Source: Vigna angularis
Lineage: Eukaryota > Streptophyta > Magnoliopsida > Fabales > Fabaceae
DNA: 64,000 nt
Assembly: GCF_016808095.1 (NCBI RefSeq)
Contig: NC_068978.1
Span: forward strand, 22,932,806 to 22,996,805
Direction: 5' to 3'
Under the pieces are notes generated by a model. That model had not been told where the DNA came from. It ran no database searches and worked only from the letters and a program-made list of their open reading frames with translations. Positions 57,501 through 64,000 of the stretch are shown here, piece after piece (the stretch's first letter is position 1; the number at the start of each line of letters is the position of its first letter). The position numbers and the translations under genes are program-made.

Positions 57501-58929
57501 GATCTAAAAGTATTGGATATATTTCATTATGTGGTTATGAAGGATTTTCCCGCGATGTGTTTCCCTCTATCATTTGGTCTTGGATGTCACCAGTAAATAG
57601 TCTGTCTTCTCGTGTTCAAACATTGGTGGACATGTCTTCTCTTGTTTCTTTAGATGTACAAAATAGCAGTTCCAATCAGCTATCATATATATCTGAGGAA
57701 CTTCCAAAGCTTCAAAGTCTTTGGATAGAGTGTGGTTCTGATCTTCAACTTTCTCGAGATACAACGAGTATTTTGGATGCTTTAAATGCGACAAATTCTG
57801 AAGAATCGGAGTCATATGGAACAACATCACAAATGCAGAATGTATTTACGTTAATTGAATGCAATTCAAGATCTAAATTGTTTGAGAAGACACTTTTAAT
57901 TCAGATGGGAAGGAGTTGGGAAATCACACATATTCTGAAACAGAGAATTTTACAGGTTCCTTTCTTTCTCTTTCTCTCTTAAATGCATCTAATTATAATA
58001 TTTTTATGACATAAATATTTGTCAAAATTAAAAAATCTACTTATTTTTGGCAGTTGAATTATTTTAATACGTCAATTATACGCTGTCAACATAAATTTTT
58101 TTAAAGATGATGTTTCAATCACACTACTTTAAAATTTATCATGTAAAAGATATTAAAAGAGACTAATAATATAGCATTTTTATGCATAACATTAAATCTG
58201 TCTAACAACTTCTTTCAGGCAAGTTATCATCATTTAGAATACTTTTTGGCGAAGGATCATAATTTTAATTCATGATAAAAGGATTTATTATCTTGTTTTA
58301 TCATAAGTGGTATTGATGCAACGATTGACGAAGTTTCAGCATATATATCTTTATTTTTACAGAATGTAACTACGAGTGATGGCGGTGATTTGCTACCTGG
58401 CGATTGTTATCCAGATTGGTTAACCTTCAGCAGCGAAGGTTCTTCTGTGACTTTTGAAATTCCTGAAGTGAATGGGCGTAGCTTGAAGACAATGATGTGC
58501 CATATCCATTATTCTTCCTCAGACAGTATAACATCAGACGGCCTGAAAAATTTGTTGGTGATAAATCACACAAAGAGCACCATTCAGCTTTATAAGAGAA
58601 ATGCATTAGCGTCGTTTGATGATGAGGAGTGGCAGAGGGTACTATCAAACATTGATCCTGGAAACAAGGTGCAAATTGTTGTTGTTTTCTGGAACAGAAT
58701 AACTGTTAACAAGACGTCAATTTATCTTATATATGAGGCAATTGTTGATGAAAAAGTAGAGCACTATCATGCATCAAATATGAATGTTCCTAGGTCGATC
58801 TCTCCCGGAGTGGAATCCATGGAGGACTTGAGGGGTGCTTCCGTTAAAAGCTTAACTAAACGCTTATTCAACAAATTCTTATCATGTAAATACTTTTGTA
58901 AAGGGAAAGTTGAAAAGAAGAAAAATTAA
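39036..58929 (+). CDS. TIR-NB-LRR immune receptor with nine mini-exons, 14 exons, 1388 aa
   Basis: Intracellular plant immune receptor (N/KR1-like TNL). Joined exons: 39036-39574, 39683-39769, 39856-39942, 40039-40140, 47680-47784, 47871-47972, 51489-51581, 51670-51756, 53304-53411, 53493-53591, 53932-55036, 55293-55568, 57146-57955, 58363-58929. They sum to 4167 nt and give one frame to TAA. Order: TIR (about 25-175), a 290-residue repeat spacer (about 180-469), NB-ARC (P-loop about 527-535, kinase-2 about 606-612, RNBS-B about 630-639, GLPLA about 694-698, MHD about 798-800), a short LRR region, and a post-LRR C-JID domain. The usual legume TNL has one TIR exon spliced straight to NB-ARC, so the spacer is extra. 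The retroelements all sit in introns. The gene is probably expressible, but splicing is predicted by eye only. Confidence 0.8.
39683..39769 (+). CDS. TNL mini-exon 1 (29 codons)
   Basis: Acceptor GTATGTAG|T, donor AG|GTAATA, 87 nt, phase 2 at both ends, no stop. It reads WTERRDKLDNRWKKTLLVQ, then ISKILDLNP. The tail RWKKTLLVQISKILDLNP parallels the TIR exon end WWKTLREICDISALQIIF. Confidence 0.7.
39856..39942 (+). CDS. TNL mini-exon 2 (29 codons)
   Basis: Acceptor ATTAAG|G, donor AG|GTGAGT, 87 nt, phase 2/2, open: WKMKIADSIESIVSQST, then RGLLEGDEIPF. The first half fits the repeat pattern (xKIAxxIE) and the tail is the most divergent. Confidence 0.65.
40039..40140 (+). CDS. TNL mini-exon 3 (34 codons)
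   Basis: Acceptor GAATTAG|A, donor TG|GTAATT, 102 nt, phase 2/2, open: KEKVDDVKDFLVKQWTEVF, then FEPVSISEVALLDP. The QWTEVFFEPVSISEVALLDP tail follows the WREALREAAGIS pattern. It ends TG, so the split codon is Cys with the next exon's T. The next exon is 7.5 kb away because of transposon insertions. Confidence 0.7.
40771..41110 (+). mobile_element. Probable CACTA end with subterminal repeats
   Basis: Begins CACTATGCTTGAAATTTTTT and then carries many copies of ACCGGTATAAA and its variants in both orientations, the usual dense subterminal repeats of legume CACTA elements. The opposite end was not found. Confidence 0.45.
41215..41600 (+). mobile_element. TRIM-like element, damaged
   Basis: A 119-bp LTR (41215-41333) starts TGTTGGAAGTTCCACATCGA and ends CACTTCTAACA. 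It is followed directly by TGGTATCAGAGTCGTGG, a primer site for initiator tRNA-Met. Two partial 3' copies of 'ataaggccaattcatagttt' follow at 41488 and 41530. There is no coding sequence. This fits a terminal-repeat retrotransposon in miniature. Confidence 0.65.
41873..42685 (-). pseudogene. Copia RNase H region
   Basis: Reads the block after RT: SVETPMDPNIKLLPNQGEPF, RRLVGKLNYLTVMRPDISFA, then RNase H with [51 protein letters not shown] and NQLADIFTKSLRG. The end is duplicated: ATTTTAGGTCCTCGTAAGGA occurs at about 41891 and 41962, so the C-terminal codons are repeated just before the truncation. Confidence 0.85.
42691..43770 (-). pseudogene. Copia integrase tail and RT, frame-broken
   Basis: 43770-43372 reads the Pro/Ser-rich linker after integrase, ending DALTHPGWRQAMLDELSAL. 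43308-42691 is RT with ARLVAKGYTQIFGLDYDDTF, QLDVKNAFLNGDLHEEIYM and the catalytic LIVYVDDIVLTGSD. Stops or frameshifts separate the parts. The gag zinc knuckle lies immediately upstream, so a deletion removed protease and the integrase core. Confidence 0.85.
43820..44673 (-). pseudogene. Copia gag, frameshifted
   Basis: Starts with a Ser/Thr-rich leader and VHLSIDKLDGINYATWASDI, the copia gag signature (LDGxNYxxW), then LWLKSQGYLDHL. After a frame change near 44200 it ends with the zinc knuckle CDHCGKLGNKIDRCYDLHG, in which the usual CxxC-xxxx-H-xxxx-C has Asn or Ile-Asp in place of the GH pair. Protease should follow but is absent. Confidence 0.8.
45223..45501 (-). pseudogene. CACTA-associated DUF4216-like fragment
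   Basis: The minus strand reads FGIIEDIWVIDCISFRVPIF, KCKWVNGNTCVRIDDLGFTL and VDLEKEGYTEESFIIV. This matches the DUF4216 pattern found beside TNP2 transposase in CACTA elements (FKCKWVD..., DxxGFTLVxL, Y...EPFI). It is a fragment; no transposase is nearby. Confidence 0.65.
46450..47220 (+). pseudogene. Copia RT-RNase H remnant
   Basis: Contains FLYVDDLLVTVSSE and the FEMSDLGELNYFSGIQFAKT block of RT, then after several stops YRKIVSSLRYFCHTSPDLNF and SSSEAEYIVASDVACQAAWL of RNase H. At least four stops interrupt it. Confidence 0.85.
47228..47333 (+). repeat. TRIM-like LTR insert in the copia RNase H
   Basis: The stretch 'tgttagaagttctacatcga' through 'gtgttggaagtcctatatca' interrupts the copia frame between HFLRE and VHDGKLVIQYCKSQ. 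It resembles the LTR at 41215. Short 'agttgt/acttgt' flanks may be a degraded duplication. Confidence 0.5.
47680..47784 (+). CDS. TNL mini-exon 4 (35 codons)
   Basis: Acceptor ATGCAG|T, donor TG|GTAATT, 105 nt, phase 2/2, open: GETKIANAIKLNLEHC, then REALFEAAGISRNLVLNF. The second part is a near-consensus copy of the repeat (REALxEAAGISxxxVLN). Confidence 0.75.
47871..47972 (+). CDS. TNL mini-exon 5 (34 codons)
   Basis: Acceptor TATGAAG|C, donor TG|GTAATT, 102 nt, phase 2/2, open: EETEITNAIELHMKHWMDAF, then SKDDGTVLHSGYP. The first half closely resembles mini-exon 4 (ETKIANAIKLNLEH). Confidence 0.7.
48044..48607 (+). repeat. LTR 1 of the tandem element
   Basis: 564 bp, TG...CA. Carries a series of 'atattaaatatagggatatt' words and ends GTACTCAGGTACGTAACA. 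It lacks the short extra 'ttatgctcctaaagtaattg' block seen in LTRs 2 and 3. Confidence 0.88.
48676..49389 (+). CDS. Coiled-coil protein of the tandem LTR element, copy 1 (237 aa)
   Basis: ATG then EERVNAIEGKLESMGQRLKN begins an N-terminal coiled coil (about 1-40) like the start of some gypsy gag proteins. A middle part (about 45-150) consists of Pro/Asn-rich repeats of the form LPEPNDSRLLxPNVKExxEP and RGLTEPNVSE, two full units. The C-terminal part (about 155-220) is a second helical segment (ALEVRADGRINTLERTMESV). There is no zinc knuckle, protease or RT. I regard it as a gag-derived protein of a non-autonomous retroelement; its role is unknown. The open frame extends upstream into the LTR, but the ATG chosen is the first with coiled-coil sequence. 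Confidence 0.6.
   Translation: MEERVNAIEGKLESMGQRLKNMKLSLRRLKAELSGIRHEVQAPNGEGLLEPNDSGLTDPNVSELPEPNDSRLLNPNVKERMEPTKRGLTEPNVSELPEPNDSRLLDLNVKERMEPTERGLTEPNGRRRPEPNRRKLPEPNGLVLEGRMKALEVRADGRINTLERTMESVKRWADKKNRELVVFGTLAEGREQREVLKDIENHCLRAYDSREVVTRMLDEEWKTLEKVLPPPEPPDMN
49459..50031 (+). repeat. LTR 2 (shared middle LTR)
   Basis: 573 bp. It serves as 3' LTR of unit 1 and 5' LTR of unit 2. It carries the 'ttatgctcctaaagtaattg' block that LTR 1 lacks. Confidence 0.88.
50100..50813 (+). CDS. Coiled-coil protein of the tandem LTR element, copy 2 (237 aa)
   Basis: Same length and layout as copy 1 at 48676-49389, differing by scattered substitutions (for example KEQTEPTERG against KERMEPTKRG) and no frameshift. 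Both copies being fully open means the duplication is recent or that few damaging changes have accumulated. Confidence 0.6.
   Translation: MEERVNAIEGKLESMGQRLKNMKLSLRRLKAELSGIRHEVQAPNGEGLLEPKDSGLTDPNVSELPEPNDSRLLNPNVKEQTEPTERGLTEPNVSELPEPNDNRLLDPNVKERTEPTERGLTEPNGRRRPEPNVRKLPEPNGLVLEGRMKALEVRADRRINTLERTMESVKRCADKKNRELVVFGTLAEGREQREVLKDIENHCLKAYDSREVVTRMLDEEWKTLEKVLPPPEPPYMN
50883..51457 (+). repeat. LTR 3 of the tandem element
   Basis: 575 bp, ending TATTCAGGGTCTAGGTAACA, which differs from the ...TACTCAGGTACGTAACA ends of LTRs 1 and 2. Followed at once by the TSD GTATA. Confidence 0.88.
51489..51581 (+). CDS. TNL mini-exon 6 (31 codons)
   Basis: Acceptor TTCCAAAG|T, donor AG|GTAATT, 93 nt, phase 2/2, open: RLETVYSEISSLKLHWREKV, then LKAYGNELYS. 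HWREKVLKAYGNELYS follows the repeat pattern. The acceptor lies 26 nt after the TSD of the LTR element. Confidence 0.65.
51670..51756 (+). CDS. TNL mini-exon 7 (29 codons)
   Basis: Acceptor CTACCAAG|G, donor AG|GTAAGA, 87 nt, phase 2/2, open: RKSDIERHLERCASALTK, then AARISTGFQS. The tail CASALTKAARISTGFQS matches the consensus. Confidence 0.7.
51757..53303 (+). other. 1.5-kb intron between mini-exons 7 and 8
   Basis: AT-rich, with a tandem 'caatattgaaccaatac' duplication near 52008-52046. Probably enlarged by an old insertion, because the other undisturbed introns are 81-108 nt. No ORF. Confidence 0.5.
53304..53411 (+). CDS. TNL mini-exon 8 (36 codons)
   Basis: Acceptor ATGACAG|T, donor AG|GTAATG, 108 nt, phase 2/2, open: LRKLKAYNRIESLVEYWRGA, then LCETAEISRLVVQYY. 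YWRGALCETAEISRLVVQYY is a clear repeat copy. Confidence 0.72.
53493..53591 (+). CDS. TNL mini-exon 9 (33 codons)
   Basis: Acceptor TATGAAG|A, donor AG|GTAATG, 99 nt, phase 2/2, open: GLTDNEINYMEKNA, then RDALREAAGISGLVILNS. This last copy carries the consensus tail that in ordinary legume TNLs directly precedes the NESEA... start of the NB exon. Confidence 0.75.
53932..55036 (+). CDS. TNL exon: NB-ARC domain
   Basis: Acceptor TTGTAG|G, then NESEAVKNIVKNVTSLLN. It contains P-loop GMGGIGKTT, kinase-2 LLILDDV, RNBS-B GSGSRIIITTRD, GLPLALEVLGSYLF, the RNBS-D-like FLDIACFFIG and MHDLLRDMGREII. All key ATP-binding and switch residues are present. Ends in phase 0 at LSKET|GTAAGA. Confidence 0.92.
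55293..55568 (+). CDS. TNL exon: NB-LRR linker and first LRRs
   Basis: 92 codons, phase 0/0. GTKFIEGLTLKLPRTNTKSL, then MKKLRLLQLSGVELVGDFEY, LSKDLRWLCWHGFPFAFIPT and a final VWKATQ before donor CAG|GTATTT. Confidence 0.88.
55690..56920 (-). pseudogene. L1-type LINE reverse transcriptase fragment in a TNL intron
   Basis: The minus strand carries, with frameshifts, MQLFEMYGSASGQWLNSAES (L1 RT block after the YADD motif), LGVPLFQGAHKSRF and LSYWKGKLLSMMGRIQL (compare YLGVPLF... and LSSWKGKLLS...GR), FQVYRWPINLL and KWETLCSHKHDGGMGVINLR. The YADD site region near 56660-56700 is degraded. It is a 5'-truncated, dead plant L1 copy inserted antisense to the TNL. Confidence 0.75.
57146..57955 (+). 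CDS. TNL exon: leucine-rich repeats
   Basis: 270 codons, phase 0/0. Repeats such as MEKLKILNLSHSHYLTKTPD, FLNLPNLEKLILMDCPRLSE, LINFQDCISLRNLPRSIYKL and KSLKTLILSGCLKIDKLEED. The region is short compared with many TNLs, with roughly six clear repeats across this and the previous exon. Donor TTACAG|GTTCC. Confidence 0.88.
58363..58929 (+). CDS. TNL last exon: post-LRR C-JID domain
   Basis: 188 codons and TAA. LLPGDCYPDWLTFSSEGSSV begins the C-terminal jelly-roll/Ig-like domain known to help TNLs recognise effectors, continuing with FEIPEVNGRSLKTMMCHIHY and IVVVFWNRITVNKTSIYLIY. Lys-rich end. Acceptor TTTTTACAG|AAT, phase 0. Confidence 0.85.
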   Translation, partial: NVTTSDGGDLLPGDCYPDWLTFSSEGSSVTFEIPEVNGRSLKTMMCHIHYSSSDSITSDGLKNLLVINHTKSTIQLYKRNALASFDDEEWQRVLSNIDPGNKVQIVVVFWNRITVNKTSIYLIYEAIVDEKVEHYHASNMNVPRSISPGVESMEDLRGASVKSLTKRLFNKFLSCKYFCKGKVEKKKN

Positions 58930-60865
58930 GGTTAAAAATGGTGAATGAATGTTTTTATGATTACTGCAAACCTTGTAATAATGCTACCTTTTGCTCACTC
59001 ATGTACAACACCTATGTAAGGAGATGCTATGTTCTGCAGAGGACATTGTTGATGATTTGAAATATTAAAATTGCGCCTTTGTTTTAAATTACCAAGGTCT
59101 TAAATACTATGCTTTATATTTTTCGTCTGTGGAATTTGAATATATGTTATAAAATTCGTTTATGGATTACCATGTCCGAAAATAAATTTTAAATTATTCT
59201 GGAATATATTTCTGGATTTTAGGTTTATATTATTTGGAATGTGTTTTCTGATTATGCGGATTCAAAATAAATTTTTACATTATGTAATCTATATTACATT
59301 TATGGATTTCATAATTTGAAAATATATTTCAAATTTTACAGTTAAGAATGTATTTATAAATTATTTAATCTAGACTACCTACTTTGAAAAGAAATTTTAA
59401 AATGTATAATCTAAAGCATATTTGTGGATTAAGAAATTTGAAAATATATTTTGAATTGTACACTTTGAAAATACTTTTGGATTGTATAACGTGGAATATA
59501 TTTTGAATTTGGAAATGTATTTTAGATTGTAACATCTCTAATAAGTTTATTGAGTCTGAAATTTGAAATATATTTTTTTTAATTTCAAATAAAAAAATAT
59601 TATCCTATTATCGTCATAAATTTTGTTAATTTTATCATGAAAAGGTGTGAGATTTACTTTGTTGGTTTTATGTTTGTTGGTTTTTCACAAGATTACTTGA
59701 TTTACAAACTTCTTAGATGGTAGAATTCTGTAAGTGCTTTTGGAATTTACAACACTACAATGTTGTTAGTTTGTAGAAGTTTTTAGATTATACAGCATAG
59801 AAGGCACTTCCTGAAGTGCCTTATATACAAAATTTAGAAATTCTAAAAGACTTTTAGATTATGTATTGCGGATGGAACTTCAAGATTTAGAGTCTACTTT
59901 GGATTGTACGATTCATAAGCCATTTTCTGCATAAAAATAAGTAACATTTTGAATTGTGCAATCTAAAATAAAGCTTGGTTATAGCTCCGATATTGCTTTT
60001 GAAAATATAAGAATATGTCTCACTAAGTACACCAACATTTTAAAAACAATCCATTGCACACTTTTTGGAATTTAGAAGGACATTCAAGTGAGATTTTTCC
60101 ATTGTTAGCTTTGCTTTCAACGTTCTTGCAACCTTTACAACCAAAAAAAGTTAACTTGTAAGGTTGAATTATAATTACGAGATGAATTTTTATAAATAAT
60201 TTCAAAAGTTTCCAAATAAGATTTAAGATTATTATTTTTCTCTTCTAATTATCTCCAGCTATTTTTTAACCATTTATAATAAATATTAAGCCTATTATTT
60301 AAACAAATAAGTCTGTTGAGTTCTTCCTGCATTTCTTCAAAAACATCAAGAAATTGATATATCTTATTTGAATATTACAGTTAGAAATGTTTACATTGCT
60401 TCCTTGAAAATCTATGTCCATCATGAAACATGTGTTGATCTCTTTATTGTAGTTGTTACTCTTTGATATTTTTTCGAGGCTTTCCACATTTCTTTTTACA
60501 TTCTTGTGTGAAGAATTTCTCAAAGTGAGTGTTGAAGAAATAATATGTCTTTCTCTGGCATTATATTACACTTTCTTTTTCTTTTCTTTAGTCCAAGAAT
60601 TAAAATATTTCTCAACCTACATATTGTTAATAAAATCATAAAAATATATGCTCTGTTCATTACAGAATCCCAAAATCAACTAATTCCAAAAATATTTGTA
60701 TTCCTACTTTTAAAAAAGGTAAAAAAAGGACAATTTTCATCATAAAATAGAAGAGGTATGTTTATTGTAGCATCCTCGACAAAATTTTGGTTTTGCAAAG
60801 TCATTTAGAAAAGATTTTTAGGATTTTTGTTTTGAGTAGCTTTCATAAACCAACTTTGAGGTCAA
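58930..60865. repeat. Degenerate AT repeat downstream of the TNL
   Basis: From about 59110 to 59990 variants of 'ggattgtacaatctgaaata' and 'tattttgaattt' recur every 40-70 bp in a decayed tandem pattern. 'gaaggcacttcctgaagtgccttat' near 59805 is a short palindrome. The rest is AT-rich. No gene supported. Confidence 0.5.
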
Positions 60866-61198
60866 AATTGGAAAATAATGAGACTAACGCTCTGTTCGTA
60901 TGAACAGATTACACTGTTCATGCGAAATTGCAAGCGATGAAATGCTTTTGATGTCCTGTTCGGGATGAGAAAGGATGAGCGATGACAGATTTGCGGGATT
61001 CTTCGAATTTTGGTCACCCGCATTGGAAAAGAGATTTGTGCGGATTGTAATTAAAAAGTCATGTGTGCCCTCCACCAATTTGTTAAATCCATCTTTGTAT
61101 ATGACTTTAACATGTATAATCGATTTGCTATGACAATGGGCTTACAGAGAACCGATTCCAAGGATTCATAATAAAATATTTGAACAACACTTCTATGA

Positions 61199-61597
61199 TT
61201 AGGCTTTTACTACTATAGGGTTGTAGATGGAGACGAAGAAGGAGGTTGTGCACGTTGATGGGATGAAGAAGCAAAGGATTGAAGATGAATGCGCGTATTT
61301 CAGATCTAAAGAAGACGATGAACAGTGCATGGAAGGTAGGAAGAGGATGGTGTATTCGATTCTAGGAGAGAGGTATTCGGTTCCACTCCTGGTTACATAT
61401 TTCAAAAACGGTGTATTCGGTTTCCTCAGAGGGATATCCGGTTCCAGGCGTGGGAAAAGTGGTAGGGAGAAGGCGGGGAGAGGGAGGTAGCAGTAGAGGA
61501 CAGGCACGAGACCGGTGGCTCCGAGGACGAGGAGGACGACGGTGACGGAGAGACTGGCATCAGAGTTTGGCAACATGCAAACCAGTGGAGCCTCCAT
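61199..61597 (-). CDS. Possible small protein with N-terminal membrane segment (132 aa)
   Basis: Not recognised. The first 40 codons include a hydrophobic run SLSVTVVLLVLGATGLVPVL and use GC-ending codons, unlike the AT-rich surroundings; the rest looks non-coding (Ser/Pro-rich). It overlaps head to head with the small ORF at 61575-61676, so at most one is likely to be real. Confidence 0.2.
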   Translation of the reverse strand: MEAPLVCMLPNSDASLSVTVVLLVLGATGLVPVLYCYLPLPAFSLPLFPRLEPDIPLRKPNTPFLKYVTRSGTEYLSPRIEYTILFLPSMHCSSSSLDLKYAHSSSILCFFIPSTCTTSFFVSIYNPIVVKA

Positions 61598-61676
61598 TTT
61601 GGTTCACACCATCATCTACTTCGGCCTCATCACCATCTTCCTCATTGCCATCGGCGTTCACATCCAAACCGGCTAG
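61575..61676 (+). CDS. Possible 33-aa single-pass membrane peptide
   Basis: ATG to TAG, beginning MQTSGASILVHTIIYFGLIT, with one hydrophobic helix and a short polar end. Nearly every codon in the helix ends in C (ACC ATC ATC TAC TTC GGC CTC ATC ACC ATC TTC), strikingly different from the local base use and typical of real coding sequence. I recognise no family. It could be the last exon of a gene or a small-protein gene. Confidence 0.35.
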   Translation: MQTSGASILVHTIIYFGLITIFLIAIGVHIQTG

Positions 61677-62110
61677 CTCAACGGTCTAAATCTCAATCTC
61701 CTTATCTTTCTCTGCCTTTTACTTTTACATTTCCTTGTAAGTTTCTAGTGTAGTACTTCTGATCTGTTACTGTACGTGTGTGTGGATAAGGATGATGTTG
61801 TTTTTACGAAGATATGAATGATGATCCATTTGGCTTAGTGACGTTGGCTGGGTTTGTTTTTTTTTGGTTTCTTCAACATTTTTGCAAACGGTACCGTTTT
61901 GGATATTGCCTTGGTGGCCATTCACAAAAAAAGGCAAACATGTAAAAGTCACGCCGTTTGCCTTCCTTCTCTTCCTTTTCGCATACGCACTTTTTACTTG
62001 TCTTTTACAAAAACAAAATAACAGTAAAAATGTAAATTTATCCATGTTTTAGTGTAAATTTATCCATGTTTTAGTTATGAATCCAAAACATGATACAAAT
62101 TAATATAAAC

Positions 62111-62662
62111 TGTTACTACCGAGGGTGAGCAACCGACCGGGAAGGTTTGGATAAGGCCGAGCGGGGGAAAGCAAGGCTAAAATGTCCGATCGGGTGTTTC
62201 AGCCTGATATGTCCGGTCGGAACTCTTTAGCACAACGTGTCTGATCGGGCAGATGTATAAAACTGTGGACTGGAGACAGCAGTTGAATGCTCATGAATGT
62301 GTAGTTAATGAGATAACGGTCATTGTCGAGTATTTAAAGTGTGCATTGAAAGCCATTAAGAGGTGAATTAATGGGTAATATTCTCTGAAATCGTATAAAT
62401 AGCAGTCAAAGGAGAAGGTAAACTCTCTATTCTGTGATAATTACATAGACTTGCTAAAGCCCATTCTGACTTGAGTGTCGGAGTGTTTGCTGCAGGTCAA
62501 CCCATTCGCGGGGAGAACGAACGTGAGGAGAGTGAAAGAACGAGCGTAAGGAGAGTGAAAGAACGAGTGTCAGGAGCGAAGGAAGAAGAACCGATCGGAG
62601 GAGGAAGAGTGTTTCCGGGCGGAGGCAGCAGGAGTTTTCCCCGGTCCCATTTAGAAGAAACA
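62111..62662 (+). mobile_element. 5' LTR of a Ty3/gypsy element
   Basis: 552 bp, TGTTACTACCGAGGG... to ...AGAAGAAACA. Contains TATAAAT at 62394-62400 and repeated GATCGG/GGTCGG words. Followed by TGGCGCCCACCGTGGGGCC at 62666, a tRNA primer site usual for Tat-lineage gypsy elements. The 3' part lies outside the window. Confidence 0.85.
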
Positions 62663-62719
62663 TTTTGGCGCCCACCGTGGGGCCGAGGATCGTTGAAGAC
62701 AACCTTTACGACCGTAAGG

Positions 62720-64000
62720 ATGGAGCAGGACCCGGCAGCGTTTTTACAGGAGATGAGAAGGAGAATGGAGGCATTGCAAGCGGAAATTGAAACGCTTAGA
62801 GCTGAGCGTGATGCGGCTGGAGGGGCGCAAGCTAATCGCCCATCCTCCGCGCGTGCCCAAACACCGCCAATTGTGGAGATGCCAGAAACCGAGCCAGACT
62901 CAGAAGAGGACACAGATCCCAATCCTGATAGCTATTATCAGGGGGGGGGGGAACAGAGTGAGGCCGGTCGGGCTAGAGCGTTGCATCCGTTCACAAAAGT
63001 GATCATGGAGGAGCAGATTCCGGATAGAGCATTCCCGGCCTTGGAGAAGTATGATGGCTCGGGGGATCCGGAGGAGCATTTGAGATCTTTTGTTGATGCC
63101 ATGACCATTTAGTCCCCCAGGGAAAATGTGTGGTGCAGAGTTTTTTCTTTGTCAATAAAAGGAGAAGCTTTTGCTTGGTTCCACTCGTTAAGACCTCGAA
63201 CCATTAATAATTTTGCCACCTTGAGGGATATGTTCGAATGACAGTCTTCGGCGGGTAGAGGGCGAAATCTGACGTATCTAGAGTTGACCAACATAAAGCA
63301 GGAGAAGGGAGAGAGTCTTAGGGATTTCATGGACAGGTTCAATAGAACCGCTCGGCAAGTAAGGGGGGTAGGCAAGAAGTTTACCATTAGTACTCTGGCT
63401 ACCGCGCTGAGGCCTTCCCCATTTGCCGATAACCTGTTCGCAGAACCCCCATTAACCCTAGACGAGTTGCAAGAAAGGGCCGCTCGGTTCATTAGAATAG
63501 AAGAAATGAGGGCGGTCCAGAGACGACAACAGGAGCAAGGCACGAGTTCGGGGCAGGAGAAGAAGGAAGGCAAGAAACCATTCGTTCCAGGCGAACGGCC
63601 GAAGGGCCAAAAGTTTAGAGACGGCCCGAAGGGGGGTAGGTACGAACGGTACACCCCGTTGAATATGCCAAGGGTAAGGGTGTTGGAGGAGGCCTTGAGT
63701 GCAGATCTAATTCGGGTGAGACCGTCCCGGTCGTCACCCAAAGCAGATGGAACTAAACATTGCACCTATCATCTGAACATAGGGCATAACACCGAGGACT
63801 GCACAGTGCTGAAGGATAAGGTGGAAGAATTGATCCGAGCGGGTCATTTGAGAAAGTTTGTTAAGGAGGAACAGAAGGCGAAAAGTCCACCCAGAAGGGC
63901 TAGGGTGGAGCGAAGTGATAGGAGAGAGGACAGGCGTCCCGACCGTAGGCGGAGTAGAAGTCGCAGCCATGACCGATTGCTACGAGGGACGATAAACACC
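62720..64000 (+). pseudogene. Ty3/gypsy gag with two stops (continues past the window)
   Basis: MEQDPAAFLQEMRRRMEALQ starts a coiled coil, then HPFTKVIMEEQIPDRAFPAL and the gag core YDGSGDPEEHLRSFVDAM, SLSIKGEAFAWFHSLRPRTI, TYLELTNIKQEKGESLRDFM and FNRTARQV. It ends with the zinc-type box CTYHLNIGHNTEDC and an Arg-rich tail. TAG at 63110-63112 (a Trp site in the family) and TGA at 63239-63241 interrupt an otherwise open frame with no indel. Pol is not in the window. Confidence 0.88.

Overview
The window is plant nuclear DNA: AT-rich, intron-containing genes far apart, many LTR retrotransposons, CACTA elements, fold-back MITEs and AT microsatellites. A TIR-NB-LRR resistance gene of the legume type, and repeat families typical of legumes, suggest a papilionoid legume, most likely Phaseoleae (Phaseolus/Vigna group). 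That assignment is inferred from family resemblance, not from a search.

Layout. 1-0.6 kb: decayed Ty1/copia end. 1.4-2.75 kb: fold-back MITE split by a 940-bp CACTA element. 8.33-10.29 kb (+): single-exon OCTOPUS-like (DUF740) gene. 10.3-20 kb: AT-rich, with a large fold-back MITE (13.08-13.91 kb) and a decayed Ty3/gypsy gag/LTR on the minus strand (about 17.45-18.6 kb). 20.14-23.89 kb (-): two-exon gene for a probable plastid coiled-coil membrane protein with a 3.0-kb intron. 24.1-37.7 kb: repeats only, namely a 653-bp fold-back MITE, two solo LTRs of one family (25.23-28.04 and 35.30-37.73 kb, each with a perfect 5-bp TSD), a second CACTA element (30.51-31.88 kb), another fold-back MITE (33.06-33.44 kb) and a CA/TA microsatellite. 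39.04-58.93 kb (+): one very long TNL gene. 58.9-62.1 kb: degenerate AT repeats and two doubtful small ORFs. 62.11 kb to the end: left half of a Ty3/gypsy element.

The main result is the TNL gene. Between its TIR exon and its NB-ARC exon I find nine small exons of 87-108 nt. All have lengths divisible by three, all lie between phase-2 introns and all are open. Together they encode 290 residues of a degenerate helical repeat whose tail matches the end of the TIR exon. With all 14 exons joined the frame is continuous for 1388 residues. Two of the introns have swollen to 3.5 and 7.5 kb by retroelement insertion (a tandem LTR-internal-LTR-internal-LTR element with a perfect TSD, two copia derivatives, a TRIM, CACTA pieces), a third is 1.5 kb, and a LINE fragment sits in an LRR intron. 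The reading frame has nevertheless stayed intact. Because every cassette is symmetric, exon skipping would change the TIR-to-NB spacer without breaking the frame, while retention of any of these introns would stop translation within two codons of the split codon and give TIR-only proteins.
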